A DNA stretch of 64,000 bases, from the NCBI RefSeq assembly GCF_015142735.1, contig NZ_JACSPN010000007.1, forward strand, positions 62,001 to 126,000, read 5' to 3'. The notes beneath the pieces are model-generated. The model was not told where the DNA came from, made no database searches, and saw nothing but the letters and a program-made list of their open reading frames with translations. Source of the DNA: Oerskovia douganii. GTDB taxonomy: Bacteria > Actinomycetota > Actinomycetes > Actinomycetales > Cellulomonadaceae. Positions 46,699 through 56,209 of the stretch are shown here, piece by piece (position 1 is the stretch's first letter; each line of letters begins with the position of its first letter). Made by a program: the position numbers and the translations under genes.

Positions 46699-46757
46699 AG
46701 GACGCCCGTACCATGTGGGGGGAAGATGTCGACGGCAAGGAAGTTCGAGGTGGGCAG

Positions 46758-48692
46758 GTGACCACAGCAGGACCCGGCACGACACTGGTGGGGCGCTACC
46801 TGCTGGCCGAACGGCTGGCGAGCGACCTGGTCGACGTCACCGCCTGGTCCGCGCACGACTCGGTGCTGAACCGTACCGTGCGCGTCTCGCTCGTCACCGG
46901 TGAGCACGTCGCGGAGGCCATCGACTCGGCGCGGCGCGCTGCGCTGGTCGCCGACCCGCGCCTGACCCGCGTCCTGGACGTCGGCACCGACGACGGTGTC
47001 GCGTACGTCATCACCGAGCCTTTTGCGGGCATCACGCTGTCCGAGGTCGTCGCGGGCGGGATCGTGGACGCCCAGCAGGCCCGCGCCATCGTCGGCGAGG
47101 CGGCGGCGGCGCTCGAGGTCGCCCGACGACGCGGCGTCCACCACCTGGCACTGCGCCCGGAGGCCCTCCGGGTCGACGGCGACCGCGTCGTCGTGACGGG
47201 CCTCGGCCTCGACGCGGGCATCAGCGGGCAGGACCAGCACGACGCCGAGAAGACCTCACGCACGGACACCGTCGGTCTCGTCGCGCTCCTGTACTACGCC
47301 ATGACGGCGCGCTGGGCCGGCCCCAGCCTCGACGTCCCGTGGATCAGCCCGGACTCCGTCCACCCGCTGCCCGCGCAGCGCGACGCCTCCGGCATCGTCC
47401 CGCTCGCGACGCTCGTCCCCGGCGCGCCCACCGACCTGTCGGACCTGTGCGCCGCGGTGCTCGCCGACGAGGAGCCACGCTCGTCGTCCGCGACGAGCGG
47501 CTCGTCCACGACGAACGACGACACCCAGGAGTTCGACAGCCTGAACGCGCCCCCCTCGTCCCCCGCGGACCTGGTCAGCGCGCTCGAGCCCTGGGGCGCG
47601 CTGTCCGTGGTCGCTGCGCTGCCGACGTTCGTCCAACCGCCGCCCGCACCGCCCGCCGCGAACCGGGTCAGCCGCCAGTCCATCCGGAACGCGTTCGACG
47701 TCCCGCTGTCGACCCCGCCGGGGACGCCGCCGCCCGCCGTCCCGTTCCATCGCCCGACCACGGGGCGGATCCACCGCGTCCCCCTGACCGGTGCCTCGGC
47801 CCTGCCCGACGGGGCAAGCTACCCCGCCCCCACGTACGCCGACCCGGCCCCGGCCTACGCGGCTGCGCCCGTGGTCCCGACCGCACCGGTCACGGGCTCC
47901 TACCCGACGCACGCTGCACCCACCGGGCAGTACCCCACCGCGCCGCCGCCCCTCCCCGTGCCGCCGCCCCCGGCGCAGCCCACGGCCGCCGCCGCGGAGG
48001 GCGCTCCCCGCACGGGTCCCTTCGCCACGACGAGCGCCAAGAAGCGCGGGGTCCGGACCACCTGGGTCGTGATGCCCATCGTGCTGCTCCTGGTCGTCGT
48101 CGCCGTGGTCTGGGGCGTGAAGATCGGGCTGCAGGGCTTCGACCCCGTCGTGACGCCGAACGCCGGCCAGGGCGGGACGACCTCCGAGGGCTCGGGGACG
48201 TCCCCGGACGCCTCCGGGGACGACGACGGCGACGAGGTGGTCGTGAACACCGAGCCCCTCGCGATCGCCTCGGGTGGGCTCCTCGACCCCGACGTGACCG
48301 ACCCGAACGACGTCGGTGAGAAGCCCGAGGCGGTCCCGCGCGCGATCGACGGGGACGACTCCACGTACTGGTTCACGTACTCGTACAAGTCTGCCGACTT
48401 CGGTCGCCAGAAGTCCCGGACGGGCTACACCGTGACGCTCGAGGAGCCCGCCACGGTGCAGCGCATCGTGCTGAGCACGAACAACACCGGTGGTCACGTC
48501 GAGGTCCGCGCGGTCACCGACGACGGGAAGGCCGGCGACGAGGTTCTCGCGTCCTCCGACCTGTCGGGCACGGTCGAGCTGGAGCTCGACCCCACGACCG
48601 AGGGCACCACCTTCGTCCTCATGTTCACGGAGCTCCCGCCGACCTCGGACGGGTTCTTCCGCGTCGAGCTCAACGAGGTCACGGTCTACTGA
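46758..48692 (+). CDS. Transmembrane pseudokinase with extracellular discoidin-like domain
   Basis: About 644 residues. The cytoplasmic start (TTLVGRYLLAERLASDLVDV) and 1-230 have a Ser/Thr kinase-like layout, but the VAIK lysine is absent (VRVSLVTGE), HRD is replaced (HHLALRPEALRVDGD) and DFG is lost (GLGLD). It is therefore a pseudokinase. A Pro/Ala-rich linker (about 290-425), one helix (435-457) and an acidic spacer lead to a discoidin-like domain (about 490-644; AIDGDDSTYWFTY, GYTVTLEEPATVQRIVL). It matches the two parts found fused to MviN in mycobacteria. ATG 46713 is an alternative start; GTG 46758 fits the family better. Confidence 0.85.
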   Translation: MTTAGPGTTLVGRYLLAERLASDLVDVTAWSAHDSVLNRTVRVSLVTGEHVAEAIDSARRAALVADPRLTRVLDVGTDDGVAYVITEPFAGITLSEVVAGGIVDAQQARAIVGEAAAALEVARRRGVHHLALRPEALRVDGDRVVVTGLGLDAGISGQDQHDAEKTSRTDTVGLVALLYYAMTARWAGPSLDVPWISPDSVHPLPAQRDASGIVPLATLVPGAPTDLSDLCAAVLADEEPRSSSATSGSSTTNDDTQEFDSLNAPPSSPADLVSALEPWGALSVVAALPTFVQPPPAPPAANRVSRQSIRNAFDVPLSTPPGTPPPAVPFHRPTTGRIHRVPLTGASALPDGASYPAPTYADPAPAYAAAPVVPTAPVTGSYPTHAAPTGQYPTAPPPLPVPPPPAQPTAAAAEGAPRTGPFATTSAKKRGVRTTWVVMPIVLLLVVVAVVWGVKIGLQGFDPVVTPNAGQGGTTSEGSGTSPDASGDDDGDEVVVNTEPLAIASGGLLDPDVTDPNDVGEKPEAVPRAIDGDDSTYWFTYSYKSADFGRQKSRTGYTVTLEEPATVQRIVLSTNNTGGHVEVRAVTDDGKAGDEVLASSDLSGTVELELDPTTEGTTFVLMFTELPPTSDGFFRVELNEVTVY

Positions 48693-48693
48693 C

Positions 48694-48729
48694 CCGGGCG
48701 GCTGCGCCCTGGTCGGCGCAGCCACCCGG
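48694..48729 (+). terminator. Terminator after the pseudokinase gene
   Basis: CCGGG-c-GGCTGCGCC pairs with GGCGCAGCC-a-CCCGG around a six-base loop, one base after the stop codon. It ends the NUDIX-to-pseudokinase transcript just ahead of the trxB promoter. Confidence 0.8.
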
Positions 48730-48771
48730 TGCGGCCGAACGTCCTGAAGCCATCCTGCCGCCGGTGCCACC

Positions 48772-48797
48772 GGAACAGAACGACGCCTCGTGGCGTT
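48772..48797 (+). promoter_or_regulatory. SigR/SigH-type promoter of trxBA
   Basis: GGAAC (48772-48776), 18 bases, then GTT (48795-48797). This fits the GGAAT-N18-GTT consensus for the thiol-stress sigma factor SigR/SigH, which is known to drive trxBA in other Actinobacteria. The start codon lies 36 bases downstream. Confidence 0.7.
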
Positions 48798-48832
48798 GGA
48801 CCCGGTGCACCACCCACCACTGAGGAGTACAC

Positions 48833-49879
48833 GTGACGGAACAGACCCCCACGACCGCGCCGCGGAACGTCATCATCGTGGGTTCGGGCCCCGCCGGGTA
48901 CACGGCCGCCGTGTACGCCGCTCGCGCAGGCCTCGAGCCCCTGGTCCTGGCGGGTTCGATCACCGCGGGTGGCGCGCTGATGAACACGACCGAGGTCGAG
49001 AACTTCCCCGGCTTCCCCGACGGGATCATGGGCCCCGAGCTCATGGAGAACCTGCAGAAGCAGGCCGAGCGCTTCGGTGCGCAGGTCGAGTGGGACGACG
49101 CGATCGAGCTGCAGCTCGACGGTCCCGTCAAGACCGTGGTCACCGGGAACGGTGAGACCTACACGGCACGCGCCGTGATCCTGGCGACCGGCTCGGCGTA
49201 CCGCGAGCTGGGCCTGGAGGACGAGAAGCGCCTGTCCGGCCGCGGTGTCTCCTGGTGTGCGACGTGCGACGGGTTCTTCTTCCGCGACCAGCACATCGTG
49301 GTCGTCGGCGGCGGGGACTCGGCCGTCGAGGAGGCCACGTTCCTGACCCGCTTCGCGTCCAAGGTGACGATGGTGCACCGCCGTGACGAGCTGCGCGCCT
49401 CCAAGATCATGGCCGACCGTGCCAAGGCCGACCCCAAGATCGAGTTCGCCTGGAACAGCGAGGTCGTCGGGATCCACGGCGAGAACAAGGTTGAGTCCCT
49501 GACGCTGCGCGACACGGTCACGGGCGAGGAGCGTTCGATCGACGCGACGGGCCTGTTCGTCGCGATCGGGCACGACCCTCGCTCGGAGCTCGTCAAGGGG
49601 CAGGTCGACCTGGACGACGAGGGCTACATCAAGGTCCTCGGGCGCACCACCGCGACCAACCTGGAGGGCGTGTTCGCGTGCGGCGACGCCGTGGACCACA
49701 CGTACCGCCAGGCCATCACGGCCGCCGGCTCGGGCTGCTCCGCGGCTCTCGACGCCCAGCGTTACCTGACCGAGCTCGTCGATGCGGTCGAGACCGAGAA
49801 GGGACTGCCGGAGATCGCCGGCACCCCCGACTCCCCCGCACCGGAGGAGCTGCCCCGCGCACTGGAGGAGATCCGATGA
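48833..49879 (+). CDS. trxB: Thioredoxin reductase
   Basis: 348 residues. FAD-binding [20 protein letters not shown], the redox-active CATC in [11 protein letters not shown], and NADPH-binding [19 protein letters not shown] are all present, with the FAD-binding [20 protein letters not shown] near the end. It reduces thioredoxin with NADPH. GTG start after GAGGAG. The stop overlaps the trxA ATG (ATGA). A SigR-type promoter upstream fits induction by disulfide stress. Confidence 0.98.
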   Translation: MTEQTPTTAPRNVIIVGSGPAGYTAAVYAARAGLEPLVLAGSITAGGALMNTTEVENFPGFPDGIMGPELMENLQKQAERFGAQVEWDDAIELQLDGPVKTVVTGNGETYTARAVILATGSAYRELGLEDEKRLSGRGVSWCATCDGFFFRDQHIVVVGGGDSAVEEATFLTRFASKVTMVHRRDELRASKIMADRAKADPKIEFAWNSEVVGIHGENKVESLTLRDTVTGEERSIDATGLFVAIGHDPRSELVKGQVDLDDEGYIKVLGRTTATNLEGVFACGDAVDHTYRQAITAAGSGCSAALDAQRYLTELVDAVETEKGLPEIAGTPDSPAPEELPRALEEIR

Positions 49880-50202
49880 CCAACACCGTCAAGGTCACCG
49901 ACGACACGTTCAAGACCGAGGTCCTCGAGTCCGACATCCCCGTCATCGTGGACTTCTGGGCGACCTGGTGCGGTCCGTGCCTCCAGATCGCCCCGATCCT
50001 CGAGGAGCTCGCCGGTGAGTACGCCGGCAAGGTCAAGATCGCGAAGCTCGACTCCGACGAGAACCCCGCGATCACTGCGGCCTACGGCGTGGTCTCGATC
50101 CCGACGCTCAACTTCTACTCGGGCGGCGAGCTCGTGAAGTCCATCGTCGGTGGTCGTCCCAAGCGCATCCTCGCCGAGGAGATCGACGCGCTGATCGCCT
50201 GA
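49876..50202 (+). CDS. trxA: Thioredoxin
   Basis: 108 residues, one thioredoxin fold with the active site WCGPC in [17 protein letters not shown] and the cis-Pro segment [20 protein letters not shown]. It reduces protein disulfides and gets electrons from TrxB, with which it is translationally coupled. A 12-bp hairpin terminator follows 36 bases after the stop. Confidence 0.98.
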   Translation: MTNTVKVTDDTFKTEVLESDIPVIVDFWATWCGPCLQIAPILEELAGEYAGKVKIAKLDSDENPAITAAYGVVSIPTLNFYSGGELVKSIVGGRPKRILAEEIDALIA

Positions 50203-50238
50203 TCCACCGTCGCGGCTCGCGACACGCAGCACGCCCTG

Positions 50239-50268
50239 GGGCGGCCGGTCTCGTCGGACCGGCCGCCC
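50239..50268 (+). terminator. Terminator after trxA
   Basis: GGGCGGCCGGTC pairs perfectly with GACCGGCCGCCC around a six-base loop. Confidence 0.88.
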
Positions 50269-50366
50269 TTCGTCGTCGGAGCCAGGCCGGACGGCACGGG
50301 CCGGCCGCCGTCCGGGGAGCGGCCCCTTCACTGTTTCCCCCGATCCGTCGTGCGAGACTGGGGATC

Positions 50367-51698
50367 GTGAGCACGACACCGACGCACCCCGCTCAGTCTG
50401 CCGCTTCAGGCGGCACCCGCCTCGACCCCTGGTTCGGCGCCTACGCCGAACGAGCGCACGGGATGCGAGCGTCGGAGATTCGCGCCCTGTTCGCGGTCGC
50501 GAATCGCCCCGAGGTCGTCTCGCTCGCCGGCGGCATGCCCTACCTCGAAGGACTCCCGCTCGACGTCATCGCCGCCGCCATGCAGAAGCTCGTCGCGACG
50601 CGCGGGACCACGGTCCTGCAGTACGGCTCGGGTCAGGGAGACGAGTCGCTGCGCGAGAAGATCGTCGACGTCGTGCGACTCGAGGGCATCGACTGCCACC
50701 CGGACGACGTCGTGGTCACGACCGGATCCCAGCAGGCGCTCGACCTCGTGACGCGGATCTTCATCGACCCCGGCGACGTCATCGTCGCGGAGGCTCCCAG
50801 CTACGTCGGGGCGCTCGGTGTCTTCCGGTCCTACCAGGCCGACATCGTCCACGTCCCGCTCGACGAGCACGGGCTGGTCCCGGAGGCTCTCGAGGAGACG
50901 CTGACGCGGCTCGCTGCCGAGGGCCGCCGCGTCAAGCTCCTGTACACCGTGCCCAACTTCCACAATCCTGCCGGTGTGACGCTCTCGGCCGAGCGGCGCC
51001 CCCGCATCCTCGAGATCGCGCAGCGGTTCGGGGTCCTCGTGATCGAGGACAACCCCTACGGCCTGCTGGGGTTCGACGGCGACCCGCTGCCGGCCATGCG
51101 GTCGCTCGACGACCAGGGCGTGCTCTACCTGGGCTCGTTCTCCAAGACGTTCGCGCCGGGCTACCGGGTCGGGTGGGTCGTCGCGCCGCACGCGGTCCGC
51201 GAGAAGCTCGTGCTGGCCAGCGAGTCGGCCATCCTGTGCCCGTCGAACGCGTCCCAGCTCGCGATCGCGACGTACCTGGAGACCTGCGACTGGCAGGGTC
51301 AGATCAAGCAGTTCCGTGAGCTCTACCGCGAGCGACGCGACGCGATGATCGGCGCCCTCTCGGAGTACCTCCCGTCGGCGTCCTGGAACGTCCCCGACGG
51401 CGGGTTCTACACCTGGGTGAAGCTTCCGGACGGGCTCGACGCACGGTCCATGCTTCCGCGGGCCGTGACCGCTCGCGTTGCCTACGTCCCCGGCACGGCG
51501 TTCTACGCCGACGGCACGGGGGCGGACCATGTGCGCCTCTCGTACTGCTTCCCGACGCCGGAGCGCATCAGGGAGGGCGTGCGCCGGTTCGCCGGGGTCG
51601 TCTCCGCCGAGCGAGACCTCGTCGACCTGTTCGGGACGTCAGGGGCCCAGGACCCGGACCTGACGGACGTCGAGAACCCTGGCCCCAACCTCGCGTGA
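50367..51698 (+). CDS. PLP-dependent aminotransferase (ARO8/LysN-like, class I)
   Basis: 443 residues, fold-type I aminotransferase. VVSLAGGMPYLEGLPLDVIA, LQYGSGQGDESLREKI, VTTGSQQALDLVTRIFIDPG, YTVPNFHNPAGVTLSAERRP and the PLP lysine in YLGSFSKTFAPGYRVGW mark the 2-aminoadipate/aromatic aminotransferase branch related to MocR C-terminal domains, but no HTH domain is fused. The amino-acid substrate is unknown. GTG start. The stop overlaps the next gene's GTG (GTGA), so it probably works with the ATP-grasp enzyme. Confidence 0.9.
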   Translation: MSTTPTHPAQSAASGGTRLDPWFGAYAERAHGMRASEIRALFAVANRPEVVSLAGGMPYLEGLPLDVIAAAMQKLVATRGTTVLQYGSGQGDESLREKIVDVVRLEGIDCHPDDVVVTTGSQQALDLVTRIFIDPGDVIVAEAPSYVGALGVFRSYQADIVHVPLDEHGLVPEALEETLTRLAAEGRRVKLLYTVPNFHNPAGVTLSAERRPRILEIAQRFGVLVIEDNPYGLLGFDGDPLPAMRSLDDQGVLYLGSFSKTFAPGYRVGWVVAPHAVREKLVLASESAILCPSNASQLAIATYLETCDWQGQIKQFRELYRERRDAMIGALSEYLPSASWNVPDGGFYTWVKLPDGLDARSMLPRAVTARVAYVPGTAFYADGTGADHVRLSYCFPTPERIREGVRRFAGVVSAERDLVDLFGTSGAQDPDLTDVENPGPNLA

Positions 51699-52816
51699 GC
51701 GCCACCCCTGCTCGTGCGAGAACCCCGCTGAACGTCGAGAGGACCAAGACCGTGGGCACCGCTGCGGAATCACTGACCGTCACCGAGGACGCCACCGAGA
51801 ACGTCTCGGCCGACCTCCCGACCCCCGACGGCGACACGGGGACCACCGGACCGGACCGACGTCCCGTCGAGCGGGTCGTCGTGCTCGCTGGCGGGTTGTC
51901 GCACGAGCGGGAGGTCTCGCTGCGCTCCGGACGCCGCGTCGCTGACGCCCTCCGGGGAACGGGGATCGAGGTCTTCGTCCACGACGTCGACGCGTCGCTC
52001 CTCCCCTTCCTCGACGAGATCAAGCCCGACGTCGTCTGGCCGCTCCTGCACGGCGCGAGCGGTGAGGACGGCTCGATCGGCGACGTGCTGGAGCTGCTCG
52101 GCATCGACTACGTCGGCACCGGCCCCCGCGCGTCGCGCGCGGCCTGGAACAAGCCGATCGCGAAGAACGTCGTGCTCGGCGCCGGCATCGACACCCCGGA
52201 CTACGTCACGCTGCCCCAGAGCCTCTTCCGGGAGCTGGGTGCGCAGCCGGTGCTGGACGCCGTCGTCGGGCGTCTGGGCCTGCCTCTCGTGGTCAAGCCC
52301 ACCCGCGGGGGCTCCGCTCTGGGGGTCACGCTCGTCCGTCGCGCAGAGGACCTCCCCCGCGCCATGGTGGACTGCTTCTCCTACGGCGACATCGCCCTCA
52401 TCGAGCGTGCCGTCGAGGGCACGGAGATCGCCGTGAGCGTGGTGGACGGACCTGACGGACCCGAGGCGCTTCCCGCCGTCGAGATCGTCACCGACGGCAC
52501 GTACGACTACGACGCACGGTACAACCCGGGCCGCACCCGGTACTACGCGCCCGCACGACTCACGCCGGAGATCGCCCGCCACGTCGGGGACGTCGCCGTC
52601 CGTGCTCATGTCGCGCTCGGCCTTCGAGGCCTGTCCCGGACGGACCTCATCGTCGACGCTGACGGGAACGCCCAGTTCCTCGAGGTGAACGTCGCACCTG
52701 GGATGACCGAGACGTCGCTCTTCCCCCAGGCCGCGCAGGCGGCGGGCCGTGACCTCGGAGATCTCTACCGGGCGATCGTGACGCAGGGCGTCAACCGTCG
52801 GGCAGCCTCGCGGTAG
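51695..52816 (+). CDS. D-alanine-D-alanine ligase family ATP-grasp enzyme
   Basis: 373 residues. The first 55 are disordered, then a Ddl-like enzyme: VVLAGGLSHEREVSLRSGRR, VVWPLLHGASGEDGSIGDVL, the LVVKPTRGGSALGVTLV ATP-grasp strand pair, DIALIERAVEGTEIAVSVVD and FLEVNVAPGMTETSLFPQA. It would join two amino acids (D-Ala-D-Ala or another pair) using ATP. Substrate specificity is not fixed by the motifs, and the coupling to an aminotransferase may point to a dipeptide other than D-Ala-D-Ala. The 3' end leads straight into a 40-bp palindrome. Confidence 0.88.
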   Translation: MSATPARARTPLNVERTKTVGTAAESLTVTEDATENVSADLPTPDGDTGTTGPDRRPVERVVVLAGGLSHEREVSLRSGRRVADALRGTGIEVFVHDVDASLLPFLDEIKPDVVWPLLHGASGEDGSIGDVLELLGIDYVGTGPRASRAAWNKPIAKNVVLGAGIDTPDYVTLPQSLFRELGAQPVLDAVVGRLGLPLVVKPTRGGSALGVTLVRRAEDLPRAMVDCFSYGDIALIERAVEGTEIAVSVVDGPDGPEALPAVEIVTDGTYDYDARYNPGRTRYYAPARLTPEIARHVGDVAVRAHVALGLRGLSRTDLIVDADGNAQFLEVNVAPGMTETSLFPQAAQAAGRDLGDLYRAIVTQGVNRRAASR

Positions 52817-52834
52817 AAGCCTCGGCCTGGTACG

Positions 52835-52874
52835 ACATCGGCCCCGATGAGCAGCTGCTCATCGGGGCCGATGT
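52835..52874. terminator. Perfect 40-bp palindrome between the ddl-like gene and parB
   Basis: Positions 52835 to 52874 are their own reverse complement with no loop (centre GAGCAG/CTGCTC). It lies 18 bases after the ATP-grasp stop and 30 bases after the convergent parB stop. The last three bases overlap the first parS site. A bidirectional terminator is the simplest reading. Confidence 0.85.
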
Positions 52875-52887
52875 TTCACGTGAAACG
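52872..52887. promoter_or_regulatory. parS site 1
   Basis: TGTTTCACGTGAAACG: 15 of 16 bases of the parS consensus. ParB binds here to load onto the origin region. Intergenic, 18 bases past the parB stop. Confidence 0.93.
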
Positions 52888-52904
52888 CTGGTGACGCCTG
52901 GCGG

Positions 52905-54155
52905 CTACCGCCGCAACAGGCCAGGATCCTGGGGGGCCATGAGATCGAGGATCCGGTTGAGGTCCTCGACCGACGCGAACTCGACCGTCAGGCGCCCCTT
53001 GTTCTTCCCCAGGTCGACCTTGACGCGCGTCTCGAACCTGTCGGAGAGACGCGAGGCCAGCTCGTCGATCGCTGCGCTGCGCTGCCCCGGACGGGGCGTC
53101 CGCTCGACCGGGCGCTTGGCGTCCAGTCCCCCGAGAGCGACGATCTCCTCGGTGGCTCGCACGGAGAGCCCCTCGGACACGATCCGCTGTGCGAGGCGTT
53201 CGATCTCCGCGCCGTCGGTCAGCCCCAGGAGGGCGCGAGCGTGACCCGCCGACAGCACTCCCGCGGCCACCCGTCGCTGGACCAGCGGCGGAAGGCGCAG
53301 CAGACGGAGGGTGTTGGAGATCTGCGACCTGCTCCGGGAGATCCGGCTGCCGAGCTCCTCATGGGTGCACCCGAAGTCGTCGAGGAGCTGCCGATACGCG
53401 GCCGCCTCCTCCAGGGGGTTCAGGGCGCTGCGGTGGAGGTTCTCGAGGAGCGCGTCGCGCAGCAGGTCTGCGTCCTCGGTCTCGCGGATGATCGCGGGGA
53501 TCACGTCGAGGCCGGCGGCCTGCGTCGCCCTCCACCGACGCTCACCCATGATGAGCTCGTACCCGCCGGCGTTCTCGGGGTCGCGGCGAACCACGACCGG
53601 CTGAAGAACCCCGATCTCGCGGATCGAACCGACGAGCTCGTCGAGCTCACCCTCGTCGAAGACCGTGCGCGGCTGTCGAGAGTTCGGCCGGATCAGCCCG
53701 ACGGGCAGCTCGGCGAAGGTCGCACCAGGGACCGGCAGGAGGCCGTCCTCTGCCGGTGTCGCGTCCTCGCTGCTCGACTGCGGGGTTTCACGTGAAACAT
53801 CGGCCTCCGCTTCACCGGAAGCCGTGGAGTCCGTCCCCTCTGCTGTCGACTCCTCCGGTTCCTGCGTGTCCTTCCCCGGGCCCGCCGCATCCTTCGGGGA
53901 GGCCGCCACAGGCTCCGTCTCCACGTCCGCGGGCAGCGAGGTCGGCGAGTCCGCCTCCGGCCGTTCGATCGTGAGTACGGAGGTGGCGGGCTCCGCTGGC
54001 TCCGCTCCCCCGGCTTCGACGGCGACCCGCTGACCACCTGCCTCGGCGACCCGCGGTGCCGAGGGGAAGAACACGTCCACGGGGCGCTCTCGCTCAGGAC
54101 TCGTCGGGATCAACGCCCCGAGTCCACGGCCGAGTCCACGGCGCTTCTCACTCAT
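52905..54155 (-). CDS. parB: Chromosome partitioning protein ParB
   Basis: 416 residues. A long acidic, disordered N-terminus (1-140) precedes the CTPase/sulfiredoxin-like domain ([40 protein letters not shown]) and the HTH ([20 protein letters not shown]). The C-terminal dimer domain ends [14 protein letters not shown]. It binds parS, spreads as a CTP-dependent clamp and works with ParA to move origins. One parS site lies inside this gene and is read as VSRET near residue 120. ATG overlaps the parA stop (ATGA). Confidence 0.98.
   Translation of the reverse strand: MSEKRRGLGRGLGALIPTSPERERPVDVFFPSAPRVAEAGGQRVAVEAGGAEPAEPATSVLTIERPEADSPTSLPADVETEPVAASPKDAAGPGKDTQEPEESTAEGTDSTASGEAEADVSRETPQSSSEDATPAEDGLLPVPGATFAELPVGLIRPNSRQPRTVFDEGELDELVGSIREIGVLQPVVVRRDPENAGGYELIMGERRWRATQAAGLDVIPAIIRETEDADLLRDALLENLHRSALNPLEEAAAYRQLLDDFGCTHEELGSRISRSRSQISNTLRLLRLPPLVQRRVAAGVLSAGHARALLGLTDGAEIERLAQRIVSEGLSVRATEEIVALGGLDAKRPVERTPRPGQRSAAIDELASRLSDRFETRVKVDLGKNKGRLTVEFASVEDLNRILDLMAPQDPGLLRR
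53784..53799. promoter_or_regulatory. parS site 2 (inside parB)
   Basis: GGTTTCACGTGAAACA, 15 of 16 consensus bases, in the disordered N-terminal coding part of parB and read there as VSRET. Confidence 0.93.
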
Positions 54156-55300
54156 CGTGCATCCTCCTGATAGCTAGGCAGCACTGCCCATCGCTCGGCG
54201 AGGTAGTTCTGCCGCGAGACGTTGCGAGACGCTCCGTCGACGGGTTGAACAGACAAAGGCTGAGGACGACCGCGGTCGGCAACCTCCCGCGCTGCTTCGA
54301 GATAGGCCAAGGCGCCCGTGGAGCTCGGGTCGTAGGTGATGACGCTCTGACCGTGACTCGGCGCTTCCGAGATCCGCACCGAGCGAGGGATCGACGTCTT
54401 GAGAGTCTGTTCGGGGAAGTGCTCGCGGACCTCGGCGGCGACCTGTTGCGCCAGGTTGGTCCGACCGTCGTACATGGTCAGCAAGATGGTCGAGACGTGG
54501 AGCTGCGGATTCAGATGCGCCTTGATGAGCTCGATCGTCTTGAGGAGCTGGCTGAGTCCCTCCAGTGCGTAGTACTCGCACTGGATGGGGATCAGCACCT
54601 CGCGGCCCACCACGAAGGCGTTGACCGTGAGCAGCCCCAGGCTCGGAGGGCAGTCCACCAGCACGTAGTCGATGGGCTCGAGGCCCTGTTGGACGCGCTC
54701 GGCCAGGAAGTCGTCCACAGCCTTGCGAAGCCGTGTTTCACGTGAAACCAAGGACACGAGCTCGATCTCTGCGCCCGACAGGTCGATCGTCGCCGGTACG
54801 CACCACAGGCTCGGGAGGTCGGGGCACTGCTGCACCGCGGAGGACAGGGGTGCGCCGTCCACGAGCACCTCGTAGACCGAGGGCGTGCCTGCTCGATGCT
54901 CGACCCCCAACGCGGTCGAGGCATTCCCCTGCGGGTCGTTGTCGATCACGAGCACGTTCAGACCCGCCTGCGCCAGGCCGGCAGCCAAGTTGACCGTGGT
55001 GGTCGTCTTGCCGACTCCGCCCTTCTGGTTCGCGATCGTGATGACGCGCGTCGACGCCGGACGTGGGAACCGTCGCCCTTGAAGGTCGATCCGACGACGC
55101 GCATCGATGGTGAGCTGAGCGGCGAGCGGCGTGTCCTCGTCCATCTCCGGAAGGCTCGCCATCAGGGCTTCCCGGCGGTCCTGATCGAAGCGGGACGAGG
55201 ACACCGAGTCGACAGGGGTTTCACGTGAAACATCCCTCAGGCTCATCCTGTCCTGCGCCTGGCCCGGACCGTCCTGTTGCTGGTCGGAACTCTCCGTCAC
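54152..55300 (-). CDS. parA: Chromosome partitioning ATPase ParA
   Basis: About 382 residues. A 90-residue N-terminal extension precedes the deviant Walker [21 protein letters not shown] (Lys98), then [19 protein letters not shown] (Walker A') and [18 protein letters not shown] (Walker B). It binds DNA non-specifically when ATP-bound and is released by ParB, pulling origins. GTG 55300 was chosen for AGGGAG six bases upstream; ATG 55306 is possible. Two parS sites are embedded, both read as VSRET. Overlaps parB by four bases. Confidence 0.98.
   Translation of the reverse strand: MTESSDQQQDGPGQAQDRMSLRDVSRETPVDSVSSSRFDQDRREALMASLPEMDEDTPLAAQLTIDARRRIDLQGRRFPRPASTRVITIANQKGGVGKTTTTVNLAAGLAQAGLNVLVIDNDPQGNASTALGVEHRAGTPSVYEVLVDGAPLSSAVQQCPDLPSLWCVPATIDLSGAEIELVSLVSRETRLRKAVDDFLAERVQQGLEPIDYVLVDCPPSLGLLTVNAFVVGREVLIPIQCEYYALEGLSQLLKTIELIKAHLNPQLHVSTILLTMYDGRTNLAQQVAAEVREHFPEQTLKTSIPRSVRISEAPSHGQSVITYDPSSTGALAYLEAAREVADRGRPQPLSVQPVDGASRNVSRQNYLAERWAVLPSYQEDAR
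54734..54749. promoter_or_regulatory. parS site 3 (inside parA)
   Basis: TGTTTCACGTGAAACC, 15 of 16 consensus bases. It is in the middle of parA, read as LVSRETRL within the ATPase domain. Confidence 0.93.
55217..55232. promoter_or_regulatory. parS site 4 (5' part of parA)
   Basis: GGTTTCACGTGAAACA, 15 of 16 consensus bases, read as RDVSRETP in the N-terminal extension of ParA. Confidence 0.93.
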
Positions 55301-55528
55301 GCCCATCTCCCTCACTTGACCTACTACAGCATGCGCTCCGTGGCAGCCTCATTCGTGGACCGTCGAACGCGTGTCGTGCCGGGGTTCTGGCTACCCGAGA
55401 CCATGCGTCGACGCACCACTTCCCCGAGCCACCCTATGTGCTGCGCACCACTGGTGGTGTGATCAGTCCCGCTGGACATCGGGTGGTTCGGCGAGCGAGG
55501 CGGGCGAGGCGTGATCCGGACGCAACGC

Positions 55529-56209
55529 TCAGAACTGGGCCGGTGTCCGCCGAACGCGGAGCACGGTGGTGGGCTCGACGCCCTCGATGCTGAACGCTTC
55601 CAGAATCTCCGGCTCCTCGGTCTTGTACTTCCGAAGCACCTTGCGCGCGGGCTCGATCTCCTGCGTGACGTTGCGCCCCTTGAGCACGACCATCTCTCCC
55701 CCGCGTTCCACCAACGGGAGCGACATCCGGGCAAGCTTCTCCAAGGCAGCGACCGCGCGCGAAGTGACGGCCTCGCACTGGAACGCGCCGTGATACTCCT
55801 CGGCACGACCGCGCTTCACCTCGACGTTAGCCAGGCCGAGTTCCTCGATCACCTCGGACAGCCAGACGCACCGGCGCTCCATCGGTTCGATCAGCAGGAC
55901 CTCGGCCTCCGGTCGCATCGCGGCGATCACGATGCCCGGGAGTCCGGCCCCAGATCCGATGTCGGCGATGGTGCCGGTCTCAGGAAGGAACTGGACGACC
56001 GCCGCAGAGTTGAGGATGTGCCGGTCCCAGATGCGCGAGACCTCGCGAGGACCGATCAGCCCCCGGAGCTCGCCCTGATCGCGCAACATCTCGGCGAACC
56101 GAGCGACAAGCGGGTACGCGCTGCCGAAGTAGGTCTTCACCTCCGGCGAATCGGCGAGTGTTTCACGTGAAACATCACTCTCAGCAGCGTCGCTCGTCTC
56201 GTTGGCCAT
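55529..56209 (-). CDS. rsmG: 16S rRNA (guanine-527-N7) methyltransferase RsmG
   Basis: 226 residues. RFAEMLRDQGELRGLIGPRE, RIWDRHILNSAAVVQFLPET, the SAM loop IADIGSGAGLPGIVIAAMRP and ERRCVWLSEVIEELGL mark RsmG. It methylates G527 of 16S rRNA; its loss gives low-level streptomycin resistance. ATG after AGAGGAG. A parS site lies in its first codons, read as VSRET. It is separated from jag by about 920 bases, whereas most relatives place the two close together. Confidence 0.97.
   Translation of the reverse strand: MANETSDAAESDVSRETLADSPEVKTYFGSAYPLVARFAEMLRDQGELRGLIGPREVSRIWDRHILNSAAVVQFLPETGTIADIGSGAGLPGIVIAAMRPEAEVLLIEPMERRCVWLSEVIEELGLANVEVKRGRAEEYHGAFQCEAVTSRAVAALEKLARMSLPLVERGGEMVVLKGRNVTQEIEPARKVLRKYKTEEPEILEAFSIEGVEPTTVLRVRRTPAQF
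56159..56174. promoter_or_regulatory. parS site 5 (5' end of rsmG)
   Basis: TGTTTCACGTGAAACA, a perfect 16-bp parS, read as SDVSRETL near residue 15 of RsmG. Confidence 0.96.

Noticed and set aside
44805-46757. Upstream extension of the pseudokinase frame through murJ
   Set aside because: This part is frame-shifted murJ; only the portion after about 46713 looks like protein of the pseudokinase family.
46758-47450. Active Ser/Thr kinase
   Set aside because: The VAIK lysine, HRD and DFG motifs are all missing, so I call a pseudokinase.
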